Shown: positions 42,301 through 49,908, counted from the stretch's first letter. The stretch is DNA of 54,089 nucleotides from Paludibacteraceae bacterium (GCA_017417025.1 JAFPZY010000019.1:1-54089), one strand, 5' to 3'. Numbers and translations are program-made. Notes: a model not told the origin generated them from the sequence alone.

Positions 42301-43284
42301 CGTCCGCCCGCTCTGCTTGTTGTAGCGCGTCTCCGTCACCTCGGTCCCGTCATACAGCGCCGTCACAAGGCAGTACATCAGCTTCTGCTCCTCCGAACCG
42401 GCGACGTAGAAAGTCGTCCCCAGGCCCGTCAGAGGTGGCACCTGCTCCATCATAAAGTCCGACGACACGGCCTCGCTCATCGGCACCTTCACCTCCTCGT
42501 TGGTCGTATATACCGCTACCGGCTTGTTCGAGCATATACGGCTGCCCGACATGTCCATCGTGTCTTTCTTGGCCTGACCGCCTTCCTCGCCGGGCTGGCT
42601 GCTGGCAACAAGCAGCGACTCGCCCCTGTTCAGCGTCTTCGAGAACGTACTCTGTGCGGGGTTGCCGGTGAACGTCTTCGCATTCGGGGTTATCTGCACC
42701 GTCGTCTCGTCGTCTGTCGCCACTATCACGAACCCTGTGCTCTTGCCGTCCTGCGGATAGGTCTGCACTATGTACTCCAGCCCCAACGACCGCTCAGGTA
42801 TCATCAGTGTCGCGTCACGCGCGGTCGAACCCGATGTGCCCGCCTCGCAGTATGCAAAGCACGAAAAGGGCGTGCGCTTGTCTTGGGCATATATGTGCAG
42901 ACTCCTCGGCAGAGGGGTCTCGCTCTCGTCTAAATAGGCCTGTGTCGGCTGCGTACCCGGTGTCAGTCTGAACTCCTGATAACCGCCTGCCGCCACGTCA
43001 AGGGTCTGCAGCACGTCGCCTGTCACACCCTGTGCCACAATCACCTGCACCGCCTCCGATGCCGTCACCATCACCGACAGGCTCAGTGACGCATCGTCTA
43101 TCTTTGTTCCCGACAACTTGGGGAAAGCCACCCAGAAGTCTGTCCCTTCCGTGGTCACGGGCAGCACCACAGCGTCATCCGCCGCAGGAGCGCGCCGGCC
43201 TTGCGCAAAAGCTCCGCCAGCCGCTACAAGCAGACACACAGCCAGCAGCGTGCGCAATACAATATGCAGATATGCCCGTTTCAT
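36343..43284 (-). CDS. 2313-residue secreted protein: IgGFc-binding-like head, ~17 Cys-Asp-Ser repeats, T9SS C-terminal domain
   Basis: Signal peptide MKRAYLHIVLRTLLAVCLLVAAGGAFAQ. Residues about 45-520 resemble the IgGFc-binding N-terminal domain (TEGTDFWVAFPKL, LYTLGYRPD at the end). From about 560 to 2180 come some 17 modules of 70-110 residues, each with a Cys, a W.g/y...G segment and a closing (G/A/H)CDS(I/V/L)..L.L.V; two copies have Phe or Val in place of that Cys. The last ~75 residues (NPVVNILCVNQGTYRIYDAFGIQ... to RTVKVLVE) look like a type A T9SS C-terminal domain. Paired cysteines imply disulfide-stabilised repeats. Probably a cell-surface adhesin. Its start lies in an 11-bp repeat ladder. 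Confidence 0.87.
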   Translation of the reverse strand: MKRAYLHIVLRTLLAVCLLVAAGGAFAQGRRAPAADDAVVLPVTTEGTDFWVAFPKLSGTKIDDASLSLSVMVTASEAVQVIVAQGVTGDVLQTLDVAAGGYQEFRLTPGTQPTQAYLDESETPLPRSLHIYAQDKRTPFSCFAYCEAGTSGSTARDATLMIPERSLGLEYIVQTYPQDGKSTGFVIVATDDETTVQITPNAKTFTGNPAQSTFSKTLNRGESLLVASSQPGEEGGQAKKDTMDMSGSRICSNKPVAVYTTNEEVKVPMSEAVSSDFMMEQVPPLTGLGTTFYVAGSEEQKLMYCLVTALYDGTEVTETRYNKQSGRTTERKTTLRAGTSWNVPAQLNEAITDIVIKSTEPVLCYTYFSSALNNTTSDRYDEEGNKIVDRWSDPANAMVASWEQRVQDITFYSRALDFKPAQGSSGEQHHFVQVTVPTAETGLLQLDGTAVNAELFRPYGGDETMSYACIPLTKHGGHRLTTEGEGFVGTVYGFADGIAYLYTLGYRPDAHPDSLFITNEEAIMSKRSYDLERMEQGWYQRQLKEWPREEERLDTAVVCDSTIVHFLVQSDRHYKGFVWEVWLLKGSEDKELVTHEEIATSDRLVPWEHRMVVDDEQDLQPEKRQKFAEYEIRGAALREYVICPDDQPYGDTLKTIVRVLRAYNDTVRRIVCTGDSIRFFRDKEYDYAPAQSYMGAPGEADSTVFVADSVACKRGEHKETGDHRFKVGLGLHRFTRYYESLLGCDSLVTFELYVCPTPDTTRIDTTLLHDRRELVFPETENTMFAGQTIDKPGVYIDRLTGAGCQSAGFVDTLFHGCDSIIQLRVHLRDTLETFFCDTTQTPDLYGITAEEFVWEGHLTDAAGNDLQVKDVTTGKTIYGREIADNVHIGETHTFQDYYRTADGCDSNYVLVLTREEREIVTKTDAAPNIRTYTWTYEYDGISGSISITPDETWRDTLVIRNAKGYRDGHCPVIFHLEVTFREAFYDLRKDTICAVDTMMYRGRIYAGEKYLQQYPGATFKPDSVFASGKRGRTHEFCVDKYTTVIPPPRDSLFYLQLHVKPSFEDTSEVHLCDYDVIEWNGKYFAGPKADAEGYNLRMRFPEGAGEVEFDTIFPPTEVRCDSACHVTFHIHTTRVIDLPRDTSVCRNEGAFVMGATGQLFTPRDSTVGAHVYSAFVDTVRFDAEEAEDPAYCYMYTETWHVRVAPYYSGDEDARYETRDTICRDTLGAYYEWAEHLYVQGSGEYRTLYTAEGSRLSAGEVPIDRPGEYVYYDSLKTAGCPECSAGGCDSVWKLHLTVLPSYYHEFRHTMSEEQVYTWEGIGYGGVKSADGHDITVTQDTVIESHHDVKTGSYVCDSTVILHLRVGRVYRDTVYDFVCEACSYDWLRTMADGTEKTVAENLTVEVGETIFRSDPYKTVLGFDSVFVLCLTGMPAYNKEYSDTVCQADMDYIWTGHDAAEHNMYIGGKRIEGISARDSGWVVVTDSLKTLALFEDPHGINSRQTACDSIWTLRLYVSPTYNGQFNKKDVTDADNLCSNETFLWERALYVGPDYNESVSPLQDKTAEYDTLIRLTPAELARGMRYDTIFGQTRLGCDSLRFLELTLHSAPFVMLRDTIGDNNTTWEFGRGTCEHITGSMFHVGDYTVEREIRKFFFVDTITLPTGCDSIVHDSLWVMPSYRFDTAAVTCSSVTFDWRKYKELNAQKSGFFYDSLRTIHGVDSVFVLNLTVIPNFRSKQLQQMCKNDTLDWHQKKIFFDPSNEHDLTTLYFADYHRPGACDSLYELEMKYYDYYHYDAVVDSVCQKTPYRWFTGGREHTRALRDEKGNVLTSIPTDTVGWITIYDSLHTTTPCHCDSTYTLHLFVKPAYYYYDTIDICSNETAKWHGREYSSPVAREIRDTLPLGTGLGCDSIYYVYVRVHQAYYYEDETVICGSQLPYHWDGHPQIIGISAIEALTWEEDSVFVLWDSCMTTVHGCDSVYRRQVTVKPIRHTWLADTICEGDTLLFHNHRLTTHGSYTDTLINKWGCDSMVTMRLATKPVTQFNMGKMPRICSDDAVFDIPYTYKGQTPVAYMVRFDTLAKAQGFADIDWTMLGKGQESLPIPLPASDDRTRYPRPDNYSAMVYFDNGYCLDSTLLSVPVEFTLLYPSWLMEQHWNDVIGLLTDSLNGYYSFSAFQWYKDDEPMIGETKPYLYCPQYLEEGANYSVALTRADDSLTFMTCPIVPDLTRPQELTPSQPYVAVVPTLVVKENPVVNILCVNQGTYRIYDAFGIQYDSGTFVPGIHNAYEVRLPETAGVYMFHLIENSGLERTVKVLVE

Positions 43285-43340
43285 TCTCGTTTCATTCTCG
43301 TTTCATTCTCGCTTCATTCTCGTTTCATTCTCTTTCCTTA
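43282..43340 (-). repeat. 11-bp start-codon ladder with four overlapping tiny upstream ORFs
   Basis: On the minus strand ATGAAACGAGA repeats with ATGs at 43328, 43317, 43306, 43295 and 43284; the last is the gene start (ATGAAACGGGC). Each upstream ATG reads Met-Lys-Arg-Glu-stop, the TGA overlapping the next ATG as ATGA. An AAGGAAAG sequence (about 43340-43333) precedes the first ATG. One unit has AAG for AAA (still Lys). Confidence 0.9.
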
Positions 43341-43419
43341 TTCTTCTTTTTGCCCGATTGCCCTTTTCCCGCACCCCTCAGCCCCACACGCCGCCTCATT
43401 TCCCCACACTTCCCCCATA

Positions 43420-43826
43420 CTTTCCCCATACTCTCCCCATACTCTCCCCTCCTATGCTGCCTCCTTTTCCCATACTTTTCCTACACTTCCCACTCCTACG
43501 CAGCCGCCTTCTCTCAACCTTCAGCCTCTTATGCCGCCTCCTTATCCCATACTTTCCCCTCCTATGCCGCCTCCTTTCCCTACACTTCCCCCTCTTATGC
43601 TGCCTACTTTCCCCATCCTCTCCCATCTTATGCCGCCTCAGTTCCCCATCCTCTCCCCTCCTATGCCGCCTCTTTTTCCCACACTTCCACCTCTTATGCT
43701 GCCTACTTTCCCCATCCTCTCCCATCTTATGCCGCCTCATTTCCCCATCCTCTCCCATCTTATGCCGCCTCTTTTTCCCACACTTCCCCCTTTTATACAG
43801 CCGCTTTCTCTTAACCTCTCCCCCCT
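43420..43826. repeat. 33-bp pyrimidine-rich minisatellite
   Basis: TATGC(C/T)GCC-type words mark units at 43453, 43497, 43530, 43563, 43596, 43629, 43662, 43695, 43728, 43761 and 43794: all steps are 33 bp except the first, which is 44 (4 x 11). Units differ in the middle (CATTTCCCCATCC or CTTTTTCCCACAC). The plus strand is almost all C and T. Open frames in all three plus frames and one minus frame follow from the 33-bp period and composition, and are not called. Confidence 0.93.
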
Positions 43827-43891
43827 TGTACAACAGTCTCTCCGCGCGCTTTCCGCCTATGCGCACAATGCGCTATATAGCAATCAGCCTG

Positions 43892-43923
43892 CAAAGATAC
43901 GACAAAATTCCCTTTTTTCCAAA
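43892..43923 (-). promoter_or_regulatory. Predicted promoter of the 2313-residue gene, giving a ~600-nt purine-rich leader
   Basis: On the minus strand TTTG (43923-43920), 20-bp spacer, TATCTTTG (43899-43892), an exact consensus match. Transcription from here would run through the whole 33-bp array and the start-codon ladder before the gene at 43284. Confidence 0.7.
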
Positions 43924-44067
43924 TTATTTCGCAACTTTTTTCTTTTTTCTTCCGTTGGCGGATTTTTTCTGCCTTTTTGCCATTTTCATATCCCGCCCGC
44001 ACCCTCCCCCACGCCCCCGCCATCTCCACATCATCTCCCCGACACCTCCCCACCATCTCACCGCCAC

Positions 44068-44177
44068 CTCCACACAATCTCCACACAATCTTCACACAAT
44101 CTCCCCACAATCTCCACACAATCTCCACACAATCTCCACACAATCTCCACGCCGTCTCCACGCCGTCTCCACGCTCT
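44068..44177. repeat. 11-bp minisatellite, 10 copies
   Basis: CTCCACACAAT and close variants (CTTCACACAAT, CTCCCCACAAT, CTCCACGCCGT) repeat exactly every 11 bp from 44068 to 44177. No coding role evident. Confidence 0.95.
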
Positions 44178-44187
44178 CTCCCAGCCT

Positions 44188-44258
44188 ATTTTCCGCTGTA
44201 TATACCGTAGGATAACCGAAGGATAACCGAAAGATAACCGAAGGATAGAGCCGACATC
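44188..44258. repeat. Right copy of the inverted dispersed core, four 11-bp units
   Basis: TTTTCCGCTGTATATACCGTAGG, then ATAACCGAAGG-type 11-bp units (44201-44244), then ATAGAGCCGACATC. It is the reverse complement of 20282-20361, with four instead of five units and one base difference in the last unit. Confidence 0.92.
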
Positions 44259-44345
44259 AGCGGGACAACATCGGCACTTAACCCCGACAACTACGCCCCT
44301 TCCGCCTCACAACAGGCAACATTTTTGCACAAAAACGCGTTTCTT

Positions 44346-44377
44346 GTTGCATACTCCGAAAAAATTCCGTAATTTTG
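44346..44377 (+). promoter_or_regulatory. Predicted promoter of the PP2C/anti-sigma fusion gene
   Basis: GTTG (44346-44349, one base off TTTG), 20-bp spacer, TAATTTTG (44370-44377), an exact -7 element. The start codon is at 44434, 56 bp downstream. Confidence 0.65.
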
Positions 44378-44433
44378 CAGCCCGTAACGTAAGCACCCCA
44401 AGACGGGTGCACATAAAAGAACATAAAAAACAC

Positions 44434-46548
44434 ATGAAGGACAACACTAAAAAGACCCGCGGAAAACGCTCCTACGCAGGCCTGTGGATTATCTTGGTTG
44501 CAGCCGTGGTTCTGGAAGCCACTTCCTGCATACAGTACTTCTACAGCAGAGCCGGAATAAGGGCCGAAGCCGAGCAGCGCGCACTCAGCGAACTGCGGCG
44601 GGCAGAACTGGAAATCAACGTAGTAACCATCGAAATAGAGACTGCCGCAAAGATGCTGGTCATGCTCGCGGAGCGCAATATCGACAATCCCGACTCCATC
44701 GCCAACGCCACGCGCATACTCCTCAACACGGTGGACAAGATCAGCAGTGCCGGCATTGCCTGTGTCCCCGGCTATTTCCCCGCCAAAGGCCGCTGGTACG
44801 AAATCTGCAGCAGCCGCGACACCTGCCAGGGCGCTCCCTGCATCTACACACGGCAGATAGGCGGCCCCGACCACGACTACTTCCGCGCGGAGTGGTACAA
44901 CAACGGCATGACTATCGACAGCTGCTGGTGGAGTGAACCCTACTACGACGACGCGGGGGCCAAAGCCATGACTGTCAGCTGCACGCACCCCATACGCAAC
45001 AGCAATGGCGACATCGTCGCCGTCGCATGCGTGGACCTTCCCCTCGACTATCTGCAGAGCGTCTCCGAGCACCTGCAGATCTACAAGGACAGCTACTACT
45101 CCATCCGCTCAGGCGGAGGTCAGGACATAGTGCCGGAAGCAGACACCGTCCCCGGACGCAAGTACCAGATCTACGACGAGGACATTGACAAGACAGGCTG
45201 GAAAATCTCTATCATCATTCCTGAAGACGTTATCTTTGCCGGACTCAACCGCATAGGCCGCATAGTGAGTCTGCTGATGCTGCTCGGACTTGCCCTGCTC
45301 GTCTTCATTCTCTGGCATGCGGCACGCGATATGATGCGCCTTGTCAGTTCCACTGCGCGCAACGAGCGCATGGAAGGCGAGCTCCACATCGCACGCGCCA
45401 TACAGATGGCCATGCTCCCGCAGTCTTGGAAGGAGGACGGCACACGCGCGGCGGGCATCGACCTCTATGCCGTCGTCATCCCTGCACGCGAAGTGGGGGG
45501 CGACCTCTACGACTTCTACCGCCGCGAGGACACGCTCTTCTTCTGCATAGGCGATGTCAGCGGAAAAGGCATACCCGCCTCCATCGTCATGGCCACAACG
45601 CGCTCGCTCTTCCGCTCCGTCTCCATGCACGAAAACGATGTCGCCGCCATCGTCTCGCAGATGAACGGCACCATGTCCGACATGAACAGCGAGAACATGT
45701 TCGTCACTTTCTTCATCGGCGCGCTCAACCTGAAGACGGGCCTCTTGCAGTACTGCAATGCCGGGCACAACGCTCCCGTGCTGATAAAGTCAGGCAACGA
45801 CACCATCTCACCTCTGCCGTCCATACCCAACCTCCCCCTCGGCATTCTCTCCGGCTATGCCTACACGCCGCAGACTGCCACCTTGTGCAGCGGCGACACC
45901 CTCCTCCTCTACACCGACGGACTCACCGAGGCGGAGAACGCCGCACATGCGCAGTACGGCGAAGAGCGGATGATGCAGGAGCTCCGCAACATCACCGCCG
46001 CAGCACAGCCCGAAGCGCGCACCGTCGTCGAACAGCTGCAGCAGAGCGTCAGCCGCTTCGTCAATGGCGCGGAGCAGAGCGACGACCTCACTATGATGGT
46101 CATACGCCACACCGCCCCAGACGGCTCGCTCGACCGGAAGCAGGGGGAGCCTGTGCGGCATACTATCGTTATGCGCAACGACATTCAGCAAATCCCCACT
46201 CTGGCCGAATGGGTGGAAAGCCTCCAACTGCCACGGTCGCTTGACATGACCATCAACCTCGCTCTCGAAGAGGCTGTCACCAACGTCATGCTCTATGCCT
46301 ACCCCCATGACAAAAGCGGACAGGTCCTCATCGAAGCCGAGAAAACAGATACCGCTGTAACATTCGTCATCTCCGACAGCGGCACGGCCTTCGACCCCAC
46401 GGCACAACCGCCTGCCGACATCACCCTCTCTGCCGAAGAACGCGCCATAGGAGGACTCGGAATACACCTCGTAAGGCAGATTATGGACAGCATTGCCTAC
46501 CGCCGCGAGGACGGCAGGAACATACTCACACTCGTGAAGAAGTTCTGA
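44434..46548 (+). CDS. Membrane sensor with SpoIIE-type PP2C phosphatase and RsbW-like anti-sigma kinase domains
   Basis: 704 residues. Membrane helix about 16-36, an extracytoplasmic sensor domain of Cache type (about 40-268, with CVDLPLDYLQ and GWKISIIIPEDVIF), membrane helix about 275-293, linker, SpoIIE/RsbU PP2C domain (about 315-550: ARAIQMAMLPQ, GGDLYDFY, GDVSGKGIPASIVMA, QSDDLTMMVI), and a C-terminal GHKL ATPase of RsbW type (about 580-704: NLALEEAVTNVMLYAY with Asn in the N-box, GGLGIHLVRQIMD). Both halves of a partner-switching pair are fused in one chain; an RsbV-type substrate is not in the window. Start ATG 44434, because the frame upstream covers the promoter. Confidence 0.92.
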   Translation: MKDNTKKTRGKRSYAGLWIILVAAVVLEATSCIQYFYSRAGIRAEAEQRALSELRRAELEINVVTIEIETAAKMLVMLAERNIDNPDSIANATRILLNTVDKISSAGIACVPGYFPAKGRWYEICSSRDTCQGAPCIYTRQIGGPDHDYFRAEWYNNGMTIDSCWWSEPYYDDAGAKAMTVSCTHPIRNSNGDIVAVACVDLPLDYLQSVSEHLQIYKDSYYSIRSGGGQDIVPEADTVPGRKYQIYDEDIDKTGWKISIIIPEDVIFAGLNRIGRIVSLLMLLGLALLVFILWHAARDMMRLVSSTARNERMEGELHIARAIQMAMLPQSWKEDGTRAAGIDLYAVVIPAREVGGDLYDFYRREDTLFFCIGDVSGKGIPASIVMATTRSLFRSVSMHENDVAAIVSQMNGTMSDMNSENMFVTFFIGALNLKTGLLQYCNAGHNAPVLIKSGNDTISPLPSIPNLPLGILSGYAYTPQTATLCSGDTLLLYTDGLTEAENAAHAQYGEERMMQELRNITAAAQPEARTVVEQLQQSVSRFVNGAEQSDDLTMMVIRHTAPDGSLDRKQGEPVRHTIVMRNDIQQIPTLAEWVESLQLPRSLDMTINLALEEAVTNVMLYAYPHDKSGQVLIEAEKTDTAVTFVISDSGTAFDPTAQPPADITLSAEERAIGGLGIHLVRQIMDSIAYRREDGRNILTLVKKF

Positions 46549-46584
46549 CCCGCGAGGGGCTGCGCAACCGGCCCTTGCATCCGC

Positions 46585-47652
46585 ATGCAGCACAGGAAGA
46601 TTATTCATATCGACATGGACGCGTTCTTCGTCTCCGTCGAGGAGCACGACGACCCGCAGTTGCAAGGCCACCCCGTGGCTGTGGGCTACGACGGGCCGAG
46701 GGGAGTTGTCGCCACCGCAAACTACGAAGCACGCAAATACGGCGTTCACTCTGCCCTCCCCGTGGCTACGGCGCACCGCCTCTGTCCCGGACTGATAGTG
46801 AAAGAAGGGCGATTCAGCCGCTACAAGGAAGTGTCGCAGCAGGTGCACGCCATACTCCATGAATACACCGACATCATAGAGCCGCTCAGCCTTGACGAAG
46901 CCTATCTTGATGTCACAGCCAACAAGAAGGGCATCCCCCTTGCAGTCGATATTGCCCGCGAGATAAAAGAGCGCATCAAGAGCACTACCGGCCTCACTGC
47001 CTCGGCGGGAGTAAGCTACTGCAAGTTCCTCGCCAAAGTGGCAAGCGACTTCCGCAAGCCCGACGGACTGTGCACCGTCCACCCCGACCGCGCCATAGCC
47101 TTCATTGACAAACTGCAGGTCGGGCAGTTCTGGGGCGTTGGCGGCAAGACGGCCGGACGCATGCACGAAATGGGGGTCTTCACAGGCAGGCAGTTGCGCG
47201 ATGTGTCCCTCGCACGCCTCACACGCGAGTTCGGCAAAACTGGCAGACTCTTCTACGACTTTGCACGCGGCATCGACAACCGCCCCGTCGTCACGGAGTT
47301 CGTGCGCAAGTCCGTAGGCTGCGAGCGCACTTTCCCCACCGACCTCACAACCTTCGAGGACATGGCCGCCGAACTGGTGCCGCTGGCGGAAGAACTGGTG
47401 CAAAGGCTGAAGAAACACCGCTTCTGCGGACGCTCGCTCGTGCTCAAAATCAAGTACAGCGACTTCCGTCTCACCACGCACACCTTCACCGGACCCGCCG
47501 TCATCACCACCGTGGAGGACATTCTCCCGCTTGCACGCACGCTGCTCGCCGAAGCGGAGACTGCACCGGTCAGGCTCTTGGGACTTACAGTAACAGGCAG
47601 AACCGACGGCGCGGAAGGCCACAAGGACCCGCAACTCACTATCGACTGGTGA
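46585..47652 (+). CDS. dinB: DNA polymerase IV (Y-family)
   Basis: 355 residues, full length. Catalytic acidic residues are seen in IIHIDMDAFFVSVE (residues about 7-20) and SLDEAYLDVT (about 101-110). ANYEARKYGV, GVSYCKFLAKVASDFRKP and WGVGGKTAGRMHEMG are family signatures (finger, palm and thumb). The C-terminus PQLTIDW could be a beta-clamp-binding motif. It does error-prone or translesion synthesis. It begins 36 bp after the phosphatase gene on the same strand and is probably co-transcribed. Confidence 0.95.
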   Translation: MQHRKIIHIDMDAFFVSVEEHDDPQLQGHPVAVGYDGPRGVVATANYEARKYGVHSALPVATAHRLCPGLIVKEGRFSRYKEVSQQVHAILHEYTDIIEPLSLDEAYLDVTANKKGIPLAVDIAREIKERIKSTTGLTASAGVSYCKFLAKVASDFRKPDGLCTVHPDRAIAFIDKLQVGQFWGVGGKTAGRMHEMGVFTGRQLRDVSLARLTREFGKTGRLFYDFARGIDNRPVVTEFVRKSVGCERTFPTDLTTFEDMAAELVPLAEELVQRLKKHRFCGRSLVLKIKYSDFRLTTHTFTGPAVITTVEDILPLARTLLAEAETAPVRLLGLTVTGRTDGAEGHKDPQLTIDW

Positions 47653-47757
47653 GCCGCACGCGACTAATCCGCCACTGATAAAAGAACAAAAAATATAAGG
47701 AAAAACATTCTCTCTTTTAATAATCGGCAGTCTCTGCTGCGGATAATGCGCCGGAGG

Positions 47758-47789
47758 CTTGCAAATACAAACCTTTTGCCGTATTTTTG
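47758..47789 (+). promoter_or_regulatory. Predicted promoter of the BadF-type ATPase gene
   Basis: CTTG (47758-47761, one base off), 20-bp spacer, TATTTTTG (47782-47789), exact -7 element; start codon at 47847. The word GCAAACAAGAAC is repeated at 47811 and 47834 just before the start. Confidence 0.55.
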
Positions 47790-47846
47790 CAACGCAATTG
47801 CCACTGGCGGCAAACAAGAACGCCGCTGACAGCAAACAAGAACATT

Positions 47847-49697
47847 ATGTATCATCTCGGGATAGACATAGGCAGCACGACCATTAAAATGGCGCTTGTG
47901 GAGGAAAGAGCCGGAAACAGGCAGCAGGAAGGCGAAAGCTCGGAAGCGGAAACACAGGTGCTGGTTGTTGCAACCGGCTACAGGCGGCATAACGCCGAAC
48001 CGCTGAAAGCGGGGAAGGAGATGATTCAGACTGTTCTTCAGGCTTTGGAAAAGCACGCCACGCCTGCTGCACCACCGGAGGACCGCTGTATGACAGTCGC
48101 CATTACAGGCTCGGTTGGCATGGGCTATGCACAGTCTTTGGGCATGACGTTCCAGCAGGAGGTGATAGCCGCGGCAGAGGTGGTGAAAAGGCTCTACAAG
48201 GACGTGCATTGCCTTGTGGACATAGGAGGCGAAGACAGCAAGATGATATTCTTCGAGGACGGCTGTGTCCCCGAAATGCGCATGAACGGCAACTGCGCAG
48301 GAGGCACAGGTGCTTTCATCGACCAGACAGCCACTCTGCTCGGGGTGGAAACAGGCGACCTGAACGCACTCGCGGCAAAAGCGGAGCACATCTATCCCAT
48401 TGCCTCACGCTGCGGAGTGTTCAGCAAGACGGACATACAGAACCTCATCTCGCGCTCGGTGAGCAAAGAGGACATAGCCGCCTCCATGCTCAATGCCGTA
48501 TCTATGCAGGTCGTCAGCGCTCTTGCACGGGGCACGGACGTGCACCCGAAGATTTTCCTCTGCGGCGGGCCCTTTGCCTATATACCCGAACTGCGCAAGC
48601 ATCTGCTCAGGGCTCTGGAGATGAAGGAAGATGACTGCATAGTGCCTGCACACACGCAGTTCATTCCCGCCATAGGCACTGCCTTGCTGAGTGCAGCAAG
48701 TCAGGAGCGGCTATATACTGCCGACGAGGTGCGGGCGCTGTTCAGCGACAGGCACAGCACCGTCAGTCCGCTGGCAGGCACACTGCCCCCCCTCTTCGAC
48801 AGCGAAGAGCATTACAGCAACTGGCTGGCTGAAAAGCAACTGAAATACCGCCATCATGCTATCGCCTCCACGCTTGCACCCTCCGCGCATGTGCCGGACA
48901 CTAACCACAAACTCTACCTGGGTGTGGACAGCGGCAGCACTACTACCAAACTGGTGCTTATCGACGAAACAGGACAACTGGTCTTCACCGACTACAGCTA
49001 CAACAACGGCAATTCCCTGCAGGCTTTCCACAGCGCCCTGCAGCGCATGAGCGCTTGCATCGGACATGACATCGACATAGCGGGTAGTTGCTCCACGGGC
49101 TACGGCGAACAACTGCTCAAGACTGCCTTCCGCCTGGACTACGGCATTGTGGAGACTATGGCGCATTTCACTGCTGCACGACACTTGCAGCCCGATGTCT
49201 CGTTTGTTCTCGACATAGGCGGACAGGACATGAAAGCCATCTTTGTGGAGAACGGCTCCATACGCCGCATTGAAATCAACGAGGCATGCTCGTCAGGCTG
49301 CGGAAGCTTCATAATGACCTTTGCAAAGCAACTGGGGTATGACGTGGGGGAGTTTGCACGCATGGCAACGCTCGCAAGGCATCCTTACGACCTCGGCACC
49401 CGCTGCACCGTGTTCATGAACAGCAAGGTGAAACAGGCTATGCGCGAAGGGGCGCAAGTGGACGACATTGCAGCAGGCTTCAGTTATTCGGTGATAAAGA
49501 ACTGCCTGTACAAAGTGCTTAAACTGCAGTCGTTTGACCAACTGGGAGAGCATATAATGGTGCAAGGCGGCACTTTCCGCAACCATTCGGTGGTCCGTGC
49601 ATTGGAACTGCTGACAGGCAGAGAAGCAGGCTTCGGCCCTGTTCCCGAGCTTATGGGAGCCTACGGCTGTGCACTCTACGCTCTCCGCACCGGCTAA
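47847..49697 (+). CDS. Tandem BadF/BadG/BcrA/BcrD (HgdC-type) ATPase, 2-hydroxyacyl-CoA dehydratase activator family
   Basis: 616 residues with two ASKHA-type ATPase domains: one opens [19 protein letters not shown], the second about residue 356 ([17 protein letters not shown]). Domain 1 has Cys150 ([14 protein letters not shown]) and Cys189 ([16 protein letters not shown]); domain 2 has the equivalents in [12 protein letters not shown] (about 482) and [13 protein letters not shown] (about 520). In the family these bind a [4Fe-4S] cluster used for ATP-driven electron transfer to a dehydratase or reductase. No dehydratase gene is nearby. Single-domain activators (~260 aa) and ~1400-residue fusions are commoner; this chain equals the tandem ATPase part only. 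Start ATG 47847, since the frame upstream overlaps the promoter. Confidence 0.88.
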   Translation: MYHLGIDIGSTTIKMALVEERAGNRQQEGESSEAETQVLVVATGYRRHNAEPLKAGKEMIQTVLQALEKHATPAAPPEDRCMTVAITGSVGMGYAQSLGMTFQQEVIAAAEVVKRLYKDVHCLVDIGGEDSKMIFFEDGCVPEMRMNGNCAGGTGAFIDQTATLLGVETGDLNALAAKAEHIYPIASRCGVFSKTDIQNLISRSVSKEDIAASMLNAVSMQVVSALARGTDVHPKIFLCGGPFAYIPELRKHLLRALEMKEDDCIVPAHTQFIPAIGTALLSAASQERLYTADEVRALFSDRHSTVSPLAGTLPPLFDSEEHYSNWLAEKQLKYRHHAIASTLAPSAHVPDTNHKLYLGVDSGSTTTKLVLIDETGQLVFTDYSYNNGNSLQAFHSALQRMSACIGHDIDIAGSCSTGYGEQLLKTAFRLDYGIVETMAHFTAARHLQPDVSFVLDIGGQDMKAIFVENGSIRRIEINEACSSGCGSFIMTFAKQLGYDVGEFARMATLARHPYDLGTRCTVFMNSKVKQAMREGAQVDDIAAGFSYSVIKNCLYKVLKLQSFDQLGEHIMVQGGTFRNHSVVRALELLTGREAGFGPVPELMGAYGCALYALRTG

Positions 49698-49743
49698 CTC
49701 CTCTCCACTCTATAATATCAGCACCCTGCCCTTATCATCTCTT

Positions 49744-49870
49744 TGCAGCTACGCATGCACTCCGGAGACGCAGGCTCTCTGGGTACGCAGGCTTCCGGCC
49801 TGCGGTTATTACTGCACTTACCGCAGGCTCTCTGCGTACCAGGCGGTGGCGGGACAGCCTGCGGTAAGTG
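49744..49870. terminator. Cluster of palindromes between convergent genes
   Basis: CGCAGGC-TTCCG-GCCTGCG forms a small hairpin near 49785-49805. CACTTACCGCAGGCT (49815-49829) is perfectly inverted at 49856-49870 with a 26-nt spacer. The word CGCAGGCT(CTCTG) occurs several times. It lies between the BadF-type gene and the convergent BspA-like gene and could end both; there is no clear T-run. Confidence 0.55.
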
Positions 49871-49883
49871 TAACAGCATTGCA

Positions 49884-49908
49884 ATATCAATTATCAATTA
49901 TCAATTAA
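49884..49908. repeat. TATCAATTATCAATTA short repeat
   Basis: The inverse orientation of the AATTGATAATTGATA word seen at 21287, 28617 and 33000. It overlaps the last codons of the BspA-like gene. Confidence 0.85.

Noticed and set aside
43396..43866. Very basic 156-codon repeat frame on the minus strand
   Set aside because: Only a GTG start, low complexity, and fully explained by the 33-bp array; kept as an alternative in the leader finding.
43118..44226. Pro/Ser/His-rich open frames (up to 365 codons) on the plus strand
   Set aside because: They arise because the 33-bp period keeps frames open through pyrimidine-rich repeats; no start signal, and they begin inside the minus-strand gene.
45808..47835. 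675-codon open frame on the minus strand
   Set aside because: It is antisense to the SpoIIE-type fusion and dinB, both with unmistakable domains; long antisense frames are common in GC-rich coding DNA and the product shows no domain.
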